NCBI GenBank assembly: GCA_038746265.1
Contig: JBCDKU010000019.1
Span: 1 to 34,917 of the forward strand
DNA: 34,917 nt
Source: JBCBKP01 sp038746265
GTDB taxonomy: Bacteria > Planctomycetota > Phycisphaerae > Phycisphaerales > UBA1924
Direction of reading: 5' to 3'
A model generated the notes under the pieces. The model was not told where the DNA came from. It searched no databases and saw only the letters and a program-made list of their open reading frames with translations. Position numbers and translations under genes: made by a program. Of this stretch, positions 23,592 to 30,497 are shown in pieces; positions within the stretch are counted from its first letter, which is position 1; every line of letters begins with the position of its first letter.

Positions 23592-23891
23592 TTAGCTGCT
23601 CAGTGCGCCCGAGCGGCGGATCTGCGCGAGGGCGTAGACCGCGGCTTCGATCTCCGTCGCGCCGACAACCGAGCCGAGCACGCTGCCCGTGCTGTCCGTC
23701 CACTCGGCGCGGTAGCAGTCGAAGAGCTGCACGTGGCGGATACTGAGCGAGAGGTTGAGCTTCTGGAGCTCGCGGCCGATCCGGTCGAGGCTCGGCACCC
23801 AGCGACCGTCGTCGTGCGGCTTGCAGCCGGCGGTGTCGAGCGCGGTCCAGCCGCTGGAGTAGAGCTCGTCGATCGCGAAGTCGAGACCCAT
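23592..23891 (-). CDS. Hypothetical 99-aa soluble protein
   Basis: I do not recognise this family. The protein is small and soluble, with no signal peptide or membrane segment. It starts GLDFAIDELYSSGWTALDT, has a central HVQLFDCYRAEWTD stretch, and ends with a helix TEIEAAVYALAQIRRSG. The alternation of strands and helices and a clear GAAGGGG ribosome binding site 5 bases before the ATG argue that it is real. It stands alone between tRNA-Glu and the CPBP protease gene, with gaps of about 100 bases on each side. Two Cys residues (in AGCKPHDD and FDCYRA) have no recognisable metal motif. Function unknown. Confidence 0.7.
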   Translation of the reverse strand: MGLDFAIDELYSSGWTALDTAGCKPHDDGRWVPSLDRIGRELQKLNLSLSIRHVQLFDCYRAEWTDSTGSVLGSVVGATEIEAAVYALAQIRRSGALSS

Positions 23892-23990
23892 GGCTGCCCC
23901 TTCCGAAAGGCCGATTCCTGCTCGAATAGTCTATCAATTGACAGGCCCGGATGACACGACCTGATGACAGGACCCGGCGCCTACCCGGGG

Positions 23991-24779
23991 TTACTCCGAC
24001 ATCACCGCCGGCATCAGCGCCACGATGTCGTAAACCGTGTGGGCCCCCACGGCCACGCCGAACCCCCGCAGGACGTACAGAATCGCGAAGTAGACCCCCG
24101 CCAGGGCGTACAGGATGAACCGAGGGACCGATATCCCACCGGATCCGGGCATCCCGTGGAAGGCCGCGAACGCCAGCGAGGTCACGATCACCGCGATGAT
24201 CGTCCACGTGCCCTTCTTGAGCCCGATGACGTCCTCGAGGACGAGGCCCAGCACCGCGAATCCGAGCAGGCGGAAAACCGTCTCCTCATAGAGCCCCGCG
24301 CCGATCGCGAGGGCGACGGCGTCCCGCCAGCTCGCGGCCGAGCCCGGCTCGGCTGCTGCGGTCTGGGTCAGCGCGGCTGCCGCCCCGCCGCCCGCGATCG
24401 CCGAGAGCACAAGCAGCGGGATCGCGAGGGCCGCGCCCTCGACAGCGATCCCGAACGCGACGAGCGGGCGGAGCTTCCAGCGGTCGCCGCGGAGGACGTG
24501 GGCCGCGAGCAGCGAGACCACCAGCGCGATCGCCGGGACGTGCACGCCCGCGACGCCGAACAGATCGAAGAACCGGGCGAGCACACCGCGGGCGGCGATG
24601 CCGGGCAGGTCATCGAACGTGCTCGCGGTGACCGCCAGCTCGTACGCGATGACGAGCGGGCAGACGAACAGCAGCACCGTCAGCGGCTTGCGGCTTTCCG
24701 CGAGGTACCCGGGCTTGGAGAAGGACCGCCTGTCGGCGGGGAGTCGGCCGCGTCGGGATGGCGTCGGCCGGGGCGTCAC
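23991..24779 (-). CDS. CPBP family intramembrane metalloprotease (CAAX/ABI-type)
   Basis: The 262-residue protein has roughly seven membrane helices and the ABI/CPBP signatures: motif 1 AGLYEETVFRLLGF (161-174, Glu165, Glu166 and Arg170), motif 2 FAAFHGM (204-210, His208) and the final motif GAHTVYDI (245-252, His247). In this family these Glu and His residues bind the catalytic zinc within the membrane. Roles range from CAAX-like processing to bacteriocin self-immunity and scaffold functions; nothing here indicates which. The N-terminal 30 residues are basic and polar. It follows rpsT with a 9-base gap, so it may be read from the ribosomal protein transcript. Confidence 0.88.
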   Translation of the reverse strand: MTPRPTPSRRGRLPADRRSFSKPGYLAESRKPLTVLLFVCPLVIAYELAVTASTFDDLPGIAARGVLARFFDLFGVAGVHVPAIALVVSLLAAHVLRGDRWKLRPLVAFGIAVEGAALAIPLLVLSAIAGGGAAAALTQTAAAEPGSAASWRDAVALAIGAGLYEETVFRLLGFAVLGLVLEDVIGLKKGTWTIIAVIVTSLAFAAFHGMPGSGGISVPRFILYALAGVYFAILYVLRGFGVAVGAHTVYDIVALMPAVMSE

Positions 24780-24788
24780 CGCCCGAGG

Positions 24789-25058
24789 TTAGCCGTTCTG
24801 GAACTTCTTGAGCGCGGCCGACATGCGGCTCTTGCGACGAGAAGCCTGGTTGCGGTGGATCACGCCCGCCTGAGCGGACTTATCCACGACCTGCGAGGCG
24901 GTCTTGAACAGATCGGCGGCGTTCTGCTTGTCGTCGTGCGTGACGGCGTACTGGAACGCCTTGATCGCCTGCCGCATTTCGCGGAGACGCCAGCGGTTGC
25001 GGGCGCGGCGGGTGGCGTTCTGGCGGATGCGCTTCTTGGCGGACAGCGTGTGGGCCAT
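24789..25058 (-). CDS. rpsT: 30S ribosomal protein S20
   Basis: S20 binds 16S rRNA at the bottom of the small subunit. The 89-residue, Lys/Arg-rich, three-helix protein starts AHTLSAKKRIRQNATRRARN and ends SRRKSRMSAALKKF, both diagnostic. GVIHRNQASRRKSR carries the conserved C-terminal helix. A GGAG lies 5 bases before the ATG. The 160-base upstream gap to tRNA-Arg holds the divergent promoters; no obvious autoregulatory structure was identified. Confidence 0.96.
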   Translation of the reverse strand: MAHTLSAKKRIRQNATRRARNRWRLREMRQAIKAFQYAVTHDDKQNAADLFKTASQVVDKSAQAGVIHRNQASRRKSRMSAALKKFQNG

Positions 25059-25174
25059 CAGGACTCCGGCAACTCAGGTCGAACACGGACAGGCAGACAT
25101 CCCCGAGGCGGTCACGCACCGCTCGCCGGGACCCGGATTGTTGCACCCTCGGAGCCCGAATCAACCCCCGACGC

Positions 25175-25203
25175 TTGCCGATCGGAGCGAGGCGGCGTAG
25201 AGT
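25175..25203 (+). promoter_or_regulatory. Promoter of tRNA-Arg
   Basis: TTGCCG (25175-25180) and TAGAGT (25198-25203) are spaced by exactly 17 bases. They lie about 15 bases before the tRNA 5' end, as expected for a sigma-70 type promoter with a very short leader. Confidence 0.6.
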
Positions 25204-25218
25204 CGAGGCCAACACCTT

Positions 25219-25292
25219 GCGGGCGTAGCTCAACTGGATAGAGCACCTGACTACGGATCAGGAGGTTGAGGGTTCGAATCCTTCCGCCCGTG
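25219..25292 (+). tRNA. tRNA-Arg (anticodon ACG)
   Basis: The acceptor stem is GCGGGCG with CGCCCGT (first pair G-U). The D arm contains GCTCAACTGGATAGAGC. The anticodon arm is CCTGA-CTACGGA-TCAGG with anticodon ACG, whose A34 is normally deaminated to inosine to read CGU, CGC and CGA. The T arm is GAGGG-TTCGAAT-CCTTC. The 3' CCA is not encoded. A strong terminator follows at 25304. Confidence 0.95.
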
Positions 25293-25303
25293 CTTTCACC
25301 GCC

Positions 25304-25333
25304 AAAACCGCCCGGATGGGCGGTTTTTTGTTG
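25304..25333 (+). terminator. Rho-independent terminator after tRNA-Arg
   Basis: AAAACCGCCC-GGAT-GGGCGGTTTTTT is a textbook hairpin with a T-run of six. The mirrored A-run on the other arm means it may also end transcripts of the flotillin gene arriving from the opposite side, whose stop is at 25390. Confidence 0.92.
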
Positions 25334-25389
25334 GGATAAACGCCCCGCCCGGCCTCTCGACCGGGCGGGTCAACGGTCTCGATGGAGCC

Positions 25390-27051
25390 CTACGCCTTGT
25401 CGGCCTTGGACTCGGAGTTCGTCGGCTCGGGCTCGGCAGGCCGCTCCTCGGCCTCGACAACCTCGCCCAGGGCGCTTGGGAGCTTCACGCCAGCCTGCTT
25501 GGCGAGCTCGTGGACCTGGGGGAGCGAGCCGATCATGCCGGCGAGGAAGTCGGCGGTCGCGCTGCGGGCGCCGCCCTCCTTGCCCTCGATCGTCTGGCCC
25601 CTGCCCGAGTCCCAGACCGTGATCTTGTCGATCTTGAGGTTCTGGATCGCCTTGACCTGCTCGGCGACGAGCTGCGGGAGCTGCTCGATCAGCAGCAGCG
25701 TCGGCGCGACCTGCGGGTTGTCCGCGGCCGCGGCGACGAGTTTGCGGTAGCCCTCGGCCTTCGCCTCAAGCACCCGCTGCACACCCTCGGCCTCCGCGGC
25801 ATACCGCGCGAGTTCGGCGTCGGCCCGGCCCTTGGCCTCGCGGCGGAGCTTCTCGGCCTCCGCCTCGGCGGCGATCTCGACCCTTTTCTTCTCGATCTCC
25901 TGCGGCGCGAGCTGCTCCTTGCCGAGCCGCGCGAGCTCGCGCTCACGCTCGGCGATCAGGATCGCTTCTTCGGCCTGCGCCTCGGCGACGTCCGAACGCC
26001 GGTTCGCCTCGGCGCGGACCTCGGCGAGCCGCGCGTTCGATTCGGCGACCGCGGCCGAAGAGGTGTTCTCGCCGTCCACGGCCTTCGCCTCGGCCTCGGC
26101 GACGTTGACGCGCTTGTCCTGCTCGAACTGCTTCTGCGCAACGACCGTTTCCTTCTCGCGCTCGGCGATCGCGATCTCGCGGTCGCGCGAGGACTCCGCC
26201 TCGCCCGCGATCGCGTCGGCTTCGAGCTTGGCGACCGCGACGCGCTGCTCGCGCTCGGCCTTCTTCTTGCCCTGCTCGGCGAGCGACGACTCCTCCGCGA
26301 CGCGGACGTTCCTCTCGCGGACCGCGGCGGCTTCACCGATCGAGCCGTCACGCTCCTGCTCGGCGACCTCGACCTTGGCGCGGTTGATCGCCTCGGCCGC
26401 GGCGCGCTGGCCGATCGCCTCGATGTAGCCCGATTCATCGGTGATGTCGCGAATGTTCACGTTGATCAGCTCGAGGCCGATCTTGTTGATCTCTTGGGCG
26501 ACGTTCTCGTTGACGAGGCTCAGGAACTTCTCGCGGTCCTTGTTGATCTCCTCGATCGAGAGCGTCGCGATCACGAGACGTAGCTGCCCCAAGATGATGT
26601 CCTGCGCCTGCTCGCGGATCGCGACCGACGGGAGCCCGAGCAGCCGCTCGGCGGCGTTATTCATCAGCACCGTGTCGGTCGAGACGCCCACCGTGAAGGT
26701 CGAGGGCACGTTGACGCGGATGTTGTTGAGCGAGAGCGCGCCCTCGAGCGGGATATCGATCACGAGCGGCTCGAGCGACATGAAACCGTGATCCTGGATG
26801 ACGGGCCAGACGATCTTGCCGCCGCCGTGGATGCACTGTTTCTCGCGGTCGCTCTTGCCCCAGATCACAAGGACGAGGTTGGGCGGGCACCGCTTGTAGA
26901 GCGACGCGAGCACGATCGCGACGAAGATGACGACGAAGACGATCGAGCCGACAAGCAGCAGCACCGGGAGCAGGTTCGTTGTACCTCCCCCGCCGCCCTC
27001 TGCCTGGGCGAGTAGCGCGGGCATCGGGCCCGCTGGGTTGATCCAATTCAT
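25390..27051 (-). CDS. Flotillin-like SPFH (band 7) protein
   Basis: The 553-residue protein has one N-terminal membrane helix (about 27-51), an SPFH/band 7 domain (about 55-230, with PPNLVLVIWGKSD and INKIGLELINVNIRDITDES), and a long Ala/Glu/Arg-rich coiled coil (about 215-430) full of AEA, AER and EREKE repeats. The C-terminal part (YRKLVAAAADNPQVAPTLLL, then IEQLPQLVAEQVKAIQNLKI) is typical of flotillin/YqiK. Such proteins oligomerise on membranes and organise lipid domains. The ATG at 27051 follows GGAG by 5 bases, preferred over an upstream start at 27084. The NfeD-like gene lies upstream in the same direction, the usual partnership. Identity is firm. Confidence 0.92.
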   Translation of the reverse strand: MNWINPAGPMPALLAQAEGGGGGTTNLLPVLLLVGSIVFVVIFVAIVLASLYKRCPPNLVLVIWGKSDREKQCIHGGGKIVWPVIQDHGFMSLEPLVIDIPLEGALSLNNIRVNVPSTFTVGVSTDTVLMNNAAERLLGLPSVAIREQAQDIILGQLRLVIATLSIEEINKDREKFLSLVNENVAQEINKIGLELINVNIRDITDESGYIEAIGQRAAAEAINRAKVEVAEQERDGSIGEAAAVRERNVRVAEESSLAEQGKKKAEREQRVAVAKLEADAIAGEAESSRDREIAIAEREKETVVAQKQFEQDKRVNVAEAEAKAVDGENTSSAAVAESNARLAEVRAEANRRSDVAEAQAEEAILIAERERELARLGKEQLAPQEIEKKRVEIAAEAEAEKLRREAKGRADAELARYAAEAEGVQRVLEAKAEGYRKLVAAAADNPQVAPTLLLIEQLPQLVAEQVKAIQNLKIDKITVWDSGRGQTIEGKEGGARSATADFLAGMIGSLPQVHELAKQAGVKLPSALGEVVEAEERPAEPEPTNSESKADKA

Positions 27052-27171
27052 GGAGTCTCCTTTCCGCCGCGCACGCGGCCACACACGCCTCCCCGGGTCA
27101 GGACCGGGGCAGGCTACTGGAACTTGCGATCTCGGCGTGAGCCGAAGGTTGGGGTGATCGGGCCGCCGGGA

Positions 27172-27786
27172 TCAGCCCGCGGCTGGCTCGACCAAAAGCC
27201 GGTTGCCGGCGCCGACCGACCTCACGCGGATGCGCGTGCCGATCGAGAGGCGGTCGCCGGTCTCGGTCACGGCGTTGAACTCGCGTGAGCGGCCGCCGAT
27301 GACAACCTGCACGCGGCCGGTCCCCTGCCCCGCGGCGGGGACTGGCACCTGCACGCGGCCGAACTCGCCCACCGCGCGGCCGATCGGGATGTTGTCGGAC
27401 TGCTGGAGCTTCATCGCGAGCCGGAAGAGCTTGCCAACGAACCAGACCATGCCGATGCCGCCCGCGACCGCGGCGATGACGGACAGCGTCGTGCCGAGCT
27501 TCAGCGTCTCGAACGCTACGAGCCCCAGCCAGCCGCCGCCCATGGTGAACGCGGCAAGCGTCTGTACGCTGAGCAGTTCGAGGATGGTGTTGGTCAGCCC
27601 GTGATCGACGTTGCCGTCGCCCGCGTCGGCATCGAGACCATCGCCCATGCCGTCGGCTCCGTCGGCGCTGTCGAAATCACCGAAGTCAGAATCGCCGCCG
27701 ACGAGCAGCATCAACGTCTTCACACCGAAGATCGCCGTGCCGAAGATGCCGGCGATCGAGAACCACAGCGCATCACCGCTGAACAT
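27172..27786 (-). CDS. NfeD-like / OB-fold membrane protein (flotillin partner)
   Basis: The 204-residue protein has a first membrane helix (about 8-30), an acidic Gly/Asp-rich loop (DSDFGDFDSADGADGMGDG and on), two further helices around 80-125 and a soluble C-terminal beta domain (about 140-204, with IPIGRAVGEFGRVQVPVPA and VIGGRSREFNAVTETGDRL) of the OB type found in NfeD proteins. It lies 120 bases upstream of the flotillin gene on the same strand; NfeD-flotillin pairs are a known arrangement in membrane-domain operons. The ATG at 27786 after a GGGGGG was preferred to a start nine codons upstream. It lacks the serine protease domain found in long NfeD proteins. Confidence 0.82.
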   Translation of the reverse strand: MFSGDALWFSIAGIFGTAIFGVKTLMLLVGGDSDFGDFDSADGADGMGDGLDADAGDGNVDHGLTNTILELLSVQTLAAFTMGGGWLGLVAFETLKLGTTLSVIAAVAGGIGMVWFVGKLFRLAMKLQQSDNIPIGRAVGEFGRVQVPVPAAGQGTGRVQVVIGGRSREFNAVTETGDRLSIGTRIRVRSVGAGNRLLVEPAAG

Positions 27787-27858
27787 GAGATACCCCCCTG
27801 ACGAGCGATTCAAACCCGGTCACACGCATGGCAAAACCCGCCGGTTGCCGCGTTTGAT

Positions 27859-27890
27859 CGCTCGGAGTCTCATTGGGGAAACACCGAGCG
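27859..27890. repeat. Inverted repeat between the metalloprotease gene and the NfeD-like gene
   Basis: CGCTCGG (27859-27865) and CCGAGCG (27884-27890) are perfect arms with an 18-base loop in the 138-base gap. It follows the metalloprotease stop on the minus strand. There is no T-run, so it is at best a Rho-dependent or mRNA-end structure. Confidence 0.35.
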
Positions 27891-27924
27891 GTCTTTCGCG
27901 TTGAGGTCTGTTTGCCGCTGTAAA

Positions 27925-30465
27925 TCAAGGGATTTCGAGTCTCCAGCCGCAGCCGTACAGGAAGTCCATATCGCCCGTTCTGATGGGGCTGCCGATCGGA
28001 CTGCCGATCGGGCTGCCGGGTGGCGCCGGGTCCGCCGCGCGTGTGGGCGGGGCGGCGTCGAAGCCGCGCTCGAGATGCTTCTCGATCAACGACGCGAGAG
28101 CAGCGGTGTGCCAGCGGTCGGCGCCGCCTCGCAGGCGTCCCTGGATGCGGCTCAGGGCTTCGTTCGCGCGCGAACGCACCGCGAAGCTGGCCCTGGCTGA
28201 CTGCGCGAGTCCGATGAGTGATTCAACAAGGACGCGTTGCGTCTGGCGGCGGTACTCGGCGAGGTTCTTCGCATCGGAGCGGCGCGGGAAGGCAGCATCG
28301 GTGATCTCGGCCATGAGTTCATCGATGGAGAGCTGGCCGCTGTCGCGGCGGTGCTGCTCCATGACGCGGGCCAGGCGGCTCGGCTCGAGCAGGAACGTGA
28401 ACGCGACACTGCTGATCACGCCCGACGCGCCGATCGGATCGAACGCGGGCGACATCGAGCCGCGGAAGACCTCGCGGCCGCGCGAAGCACCGAAGGTGTC
28501 CGGCGCGAGCACGTCGAGAACGTCACCCGGCACGGCGAGCTGCTCGGGATCGAGCACGGCGAGGACGTCGCGCAGGGCTTGCTTCTGCGTATCGGCCGGG
28601 ACGGGGGTCGCCGAGGGCTGGCCGTCGCCGCGGACGTTGCGGTGGTACTCGACGCCGCCCACGAGCTTCGCCGCGGCTTCGAGCTGGTAGCGGTGGAACA
28701 GGTAGACCGGCACGAAGACGTCGTTGAGCTCGGCCAGCGGGCGGCCCTCCATCACACGGTCTTCGGCGAAGTTCTCGATCGCGACCTTTCGGACCGCCAT
28801 GGTGTCGGCGAGACCCTCGAGCGGATCCGCGCCGTTATCCCAGAGGTGGGCATCGGGGTGAGCACTGCCGGGCGAGCGGGCGTCGGAGTCGGACATGTAG
28901 ACGTGCCCGCGGGCGAGCCCCGCAAGGACGATCGCGTCGAGGGCGTCTGCCTCATCCGTCCCGCGCGGGAACTCCCGATAGGAGAAGTTCACGGAGTGCT
29001 TGTCCCAGTCGCCGATCCCAACGGCGTAAGCATTGGAAAAGTCGAGCCCGCCGGCGTCATCGACGGTTACGAGCGGCGCGGGATAGTCCATGACGGACTC
29101 GCGGTCGCGCACGCTGGCGGCGAAGTTGTGCGCAAAGCCGAGCGTGTGACCGACCTCGTGCGCCGAGAGCTGGCGGATGCGCGACAGCGCGATCTCGACG
29201 GGGTCATCGGCATCGCCCGAGCCGGTCTTGTCGGTGCCGGCGAGGCCCTCGAAGATGCGGCGGTCCTGGCGGACTCGGAGCGAGCCGAGCGAGACGTGGC
29301 CCTTGATGATCTCGCCGGTCCTCGGGTCGGTGACCGAAGAGCCGTACGACCAGCCGCGCGTCGAGCGGTGCACCCACTGGATGACGTTGTAGCGGATGTC
29401 GAGCGGGTGGACGTCCTCGGGGAGTTCCTCGACGATGAAGGCATTCTCGAAGCCCGCGGCCTCGAACGCTTGGTTCCACCAGCTCGCGCCGTCGATCAGC
29501 GCGGAGCGGATGGGCTCGGGCGCGCCGCCGTCAACGTAGTAAACGATCGGCTCGACCGCGGGCGATGTCGGCGCGTTGACGTCCTCGCGTTCGAGGCGGT
29601 GTCGCGAGATCCAGCGCGGCCGCATCGGCTCATCGAGCGGAGCGGCGTAGTCGATATAGCTGACACCGAAGCTCGGCATCCGCGGGTCGTACGCGCGGGG
29701 CTCGTAGCCGTCGTCGGGCGGGCGGACGAGCATGTGCCGCTGGCCCAGCGTGACCGAGGACGCGTCGGGCGTTGTGGAGCGGACCTCGCCGCCCGGCGAA
29801 CCCGACGAGAACGTCAGGATCGACTCCAGCACGATGTTGTCGGGGAAGGCGAGCGCGGCCCGTGTGTCGGCGAGGCTCCTGCCCTTGTCGAGCGAGAAGC
29901 TGCCCTGCCCGGACCGACGCAGCGTGTTCGCGACACCGTGCGCGTCGCGGACGACGAAGCTCGTTGCATCCACGAGCAGATTGCCCGAGTCCGGATCGCG
30001 GACAGCGATGTCGCCCGCCCAGAGAATCGAACTCGCGAAAGACTCCCGAACCGCGCGGCGTTCGGCCGGGTTGTCGGTCGAGGCGCGGTAGGAGAGGTTC
30101 CGCCGCTCGAAGATCACCTTGCCGCCCAGCTCGCGGATGTCGATGAAGGCCGTCGAGCCGAGCTGGCCGCGATCGAGGCCGACCGGGTTCGAGCCGAGCC
30201 CGGCGCGGAGCGCCTCGACATAGATGTACTCGCCAATGCGGCCCTCGTCGTCGGGCTCGGGCAGCTCGAGCCAGACCTTGCCCTCGTCATGGTCGAGGTG
30301 GACCGTGAGCAGGCCGTCGAGCGTATCGAGGCCCTCGGTCTTGTCGGCGATCGTCGGCGGCGGCTTGTCGTCCTTGCCGTTGTCCTGGGCGAATGAAATT
30401 GCCGCGACGCCGGTCAGTACCAGCGCCGCGGCGAAGCGAAAGGCGGTCGTGATGCGGTCGGTCAT
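27925..30465 (-). CDS. Exported zinc-dependent metalloprotease (DUF5117/DUF4953-like)
   Basis: The 846 residues begin with a signal peptide (about 1-26, ending in ISFAQ). An N-terminal beta-rich part (about 40-300) follows, then a metzincin-like zinc site HEVGHTLGFAHNF (436-448) with His436, Glu437, His440 and His446. SVMDYPAPLV lies downstream, matching the Met-turn MDY of metzincins. The C-terminal region is helical. The overall order fits the large zinc-dependent metalloproteases with DUF5117 and DUF5118 parts found in planctomycetes and Bacteroidetes. The tail has a GSPIGSPIGSPI repeat. It is the third gene of the exported operon; the 32-base gap to the DUF1501 gene is largely a perfect hairpin ending at its ATG. 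Substrate unknown. Confidence 0.88.
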   Translation of the reverse strand: MTDRITTAFRFAAALVLTGVAAISFAQDNGKDDKPPPTIADKTEGLDTLDGLLTVHLDHDEGKVWLELPEPDDEGRIGEYIYVEALRAGLGSNPVGLDRGQLGSTAFIDIRELGGKVIFERRNLSYRASTDNPAERRAVRESFASSILWAGDIAVRDPDSGNLLVDATSFVVRDAHGVANTLRRSGQGSFSLDKGRSLADTRAALAFPDNIVLESILTFSSGSPGGEVRSTTPDASSVTLGQRHMLVRPPDDGYEPRAYDPRMPSFGVSYIDYAAPLDEPMRPRWISRHRLEREDVNAPTSPAVEPIVYYVDGGAPEPIRSALIDGASWWNQAFEAAGFENAFIVEELPEDVHPLDIRYNVIQWVHRSTRGWSYGSSVTDPRTGEIIKGHVSLGSLRVRQDRRIFEGLAGTDKTGSGDADDPVEIALSRIRQLSAHEVGHTLGFAHNFAASVRDRESVMDYPAPLVTVDDAGGLDFSNAYAVGIGDWDKHSVNFSYREFPRGTDEADALDAIVLAGLARGHVYMSDSDARSPGSAHPDAHLWDNGADPLEGLADTMAVRKVAIENFAEDRVMEGRPLAELNDVFVPVYLFHRYQLEAAAKLVGGVEYHRNVRGDGQPSATPVPADTQKQALRDVLAVLDPEQLAVPGDVLDVLAPDTFGASRGREVFRGSMSPAFDPIGASGVISSVAFTFLLEPSRLARVMEQHRRDSGQLSIDELMAEITDAAFPRRSDAKNLAEYRRQTQRVLVESLIGLAQSARASFAVRSRANEALSRIQGRLRGGADRWHTAALASLIEKHLERGFDAAPPTRAADPAPPGSPIGSPIGSPIRTGDMDFLYGCGWRLEIP
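27986..28021. repeat. Three imperfect 12-bp tandem repeats in the metalloprotease 3' end
   Basis: gggctgccgatc, ggactgccgatc and gggctgccgggt follow one another. On the coding strand they give the Gly-Ser-Pro-Ile repeats near the protein C-terminus. Unit number could vary between strains. Confidence 0.7.
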
Positions 30466-30489
30466 GCCGAGAGCCTACCGGCTCTCGGC
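30466..30489 (-). promoter_or_regulatory. Perfect 10-bp hairpin abutting the metalloprotease start codon
   Basis: GCCGAGAGCC-TACC-GGCTCTCGGC occupies 24 of the 32 bases between the DUF1501 stop and the ATG at 30465, ending directly at that ATG. The only purine-rich bases before the ATG (GGTAGG on the message) are in the loop and stem, so a normal ribosome binding site is missing or sequestered. No T-run is present, so it is not a classical terminator. Confidence 0.7.
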
Positions 30490-30497
30490 GGATCGAT

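Noticed and set aside
23940..23980. Short direct repeat GATGACA-x-GACC near the CPBP gene end
   Set aside because: Two imperfect copies only, about 16 bases apart; likely chance and with no spacer regularity to suggest CRISPR.
28237..30396. Long + strand open frame of 719 codons opposite the zinc metalloprotease
   Set aside because: It is the antisense shadow of a gene with a signal peptide and a complete zinc-binding motif.
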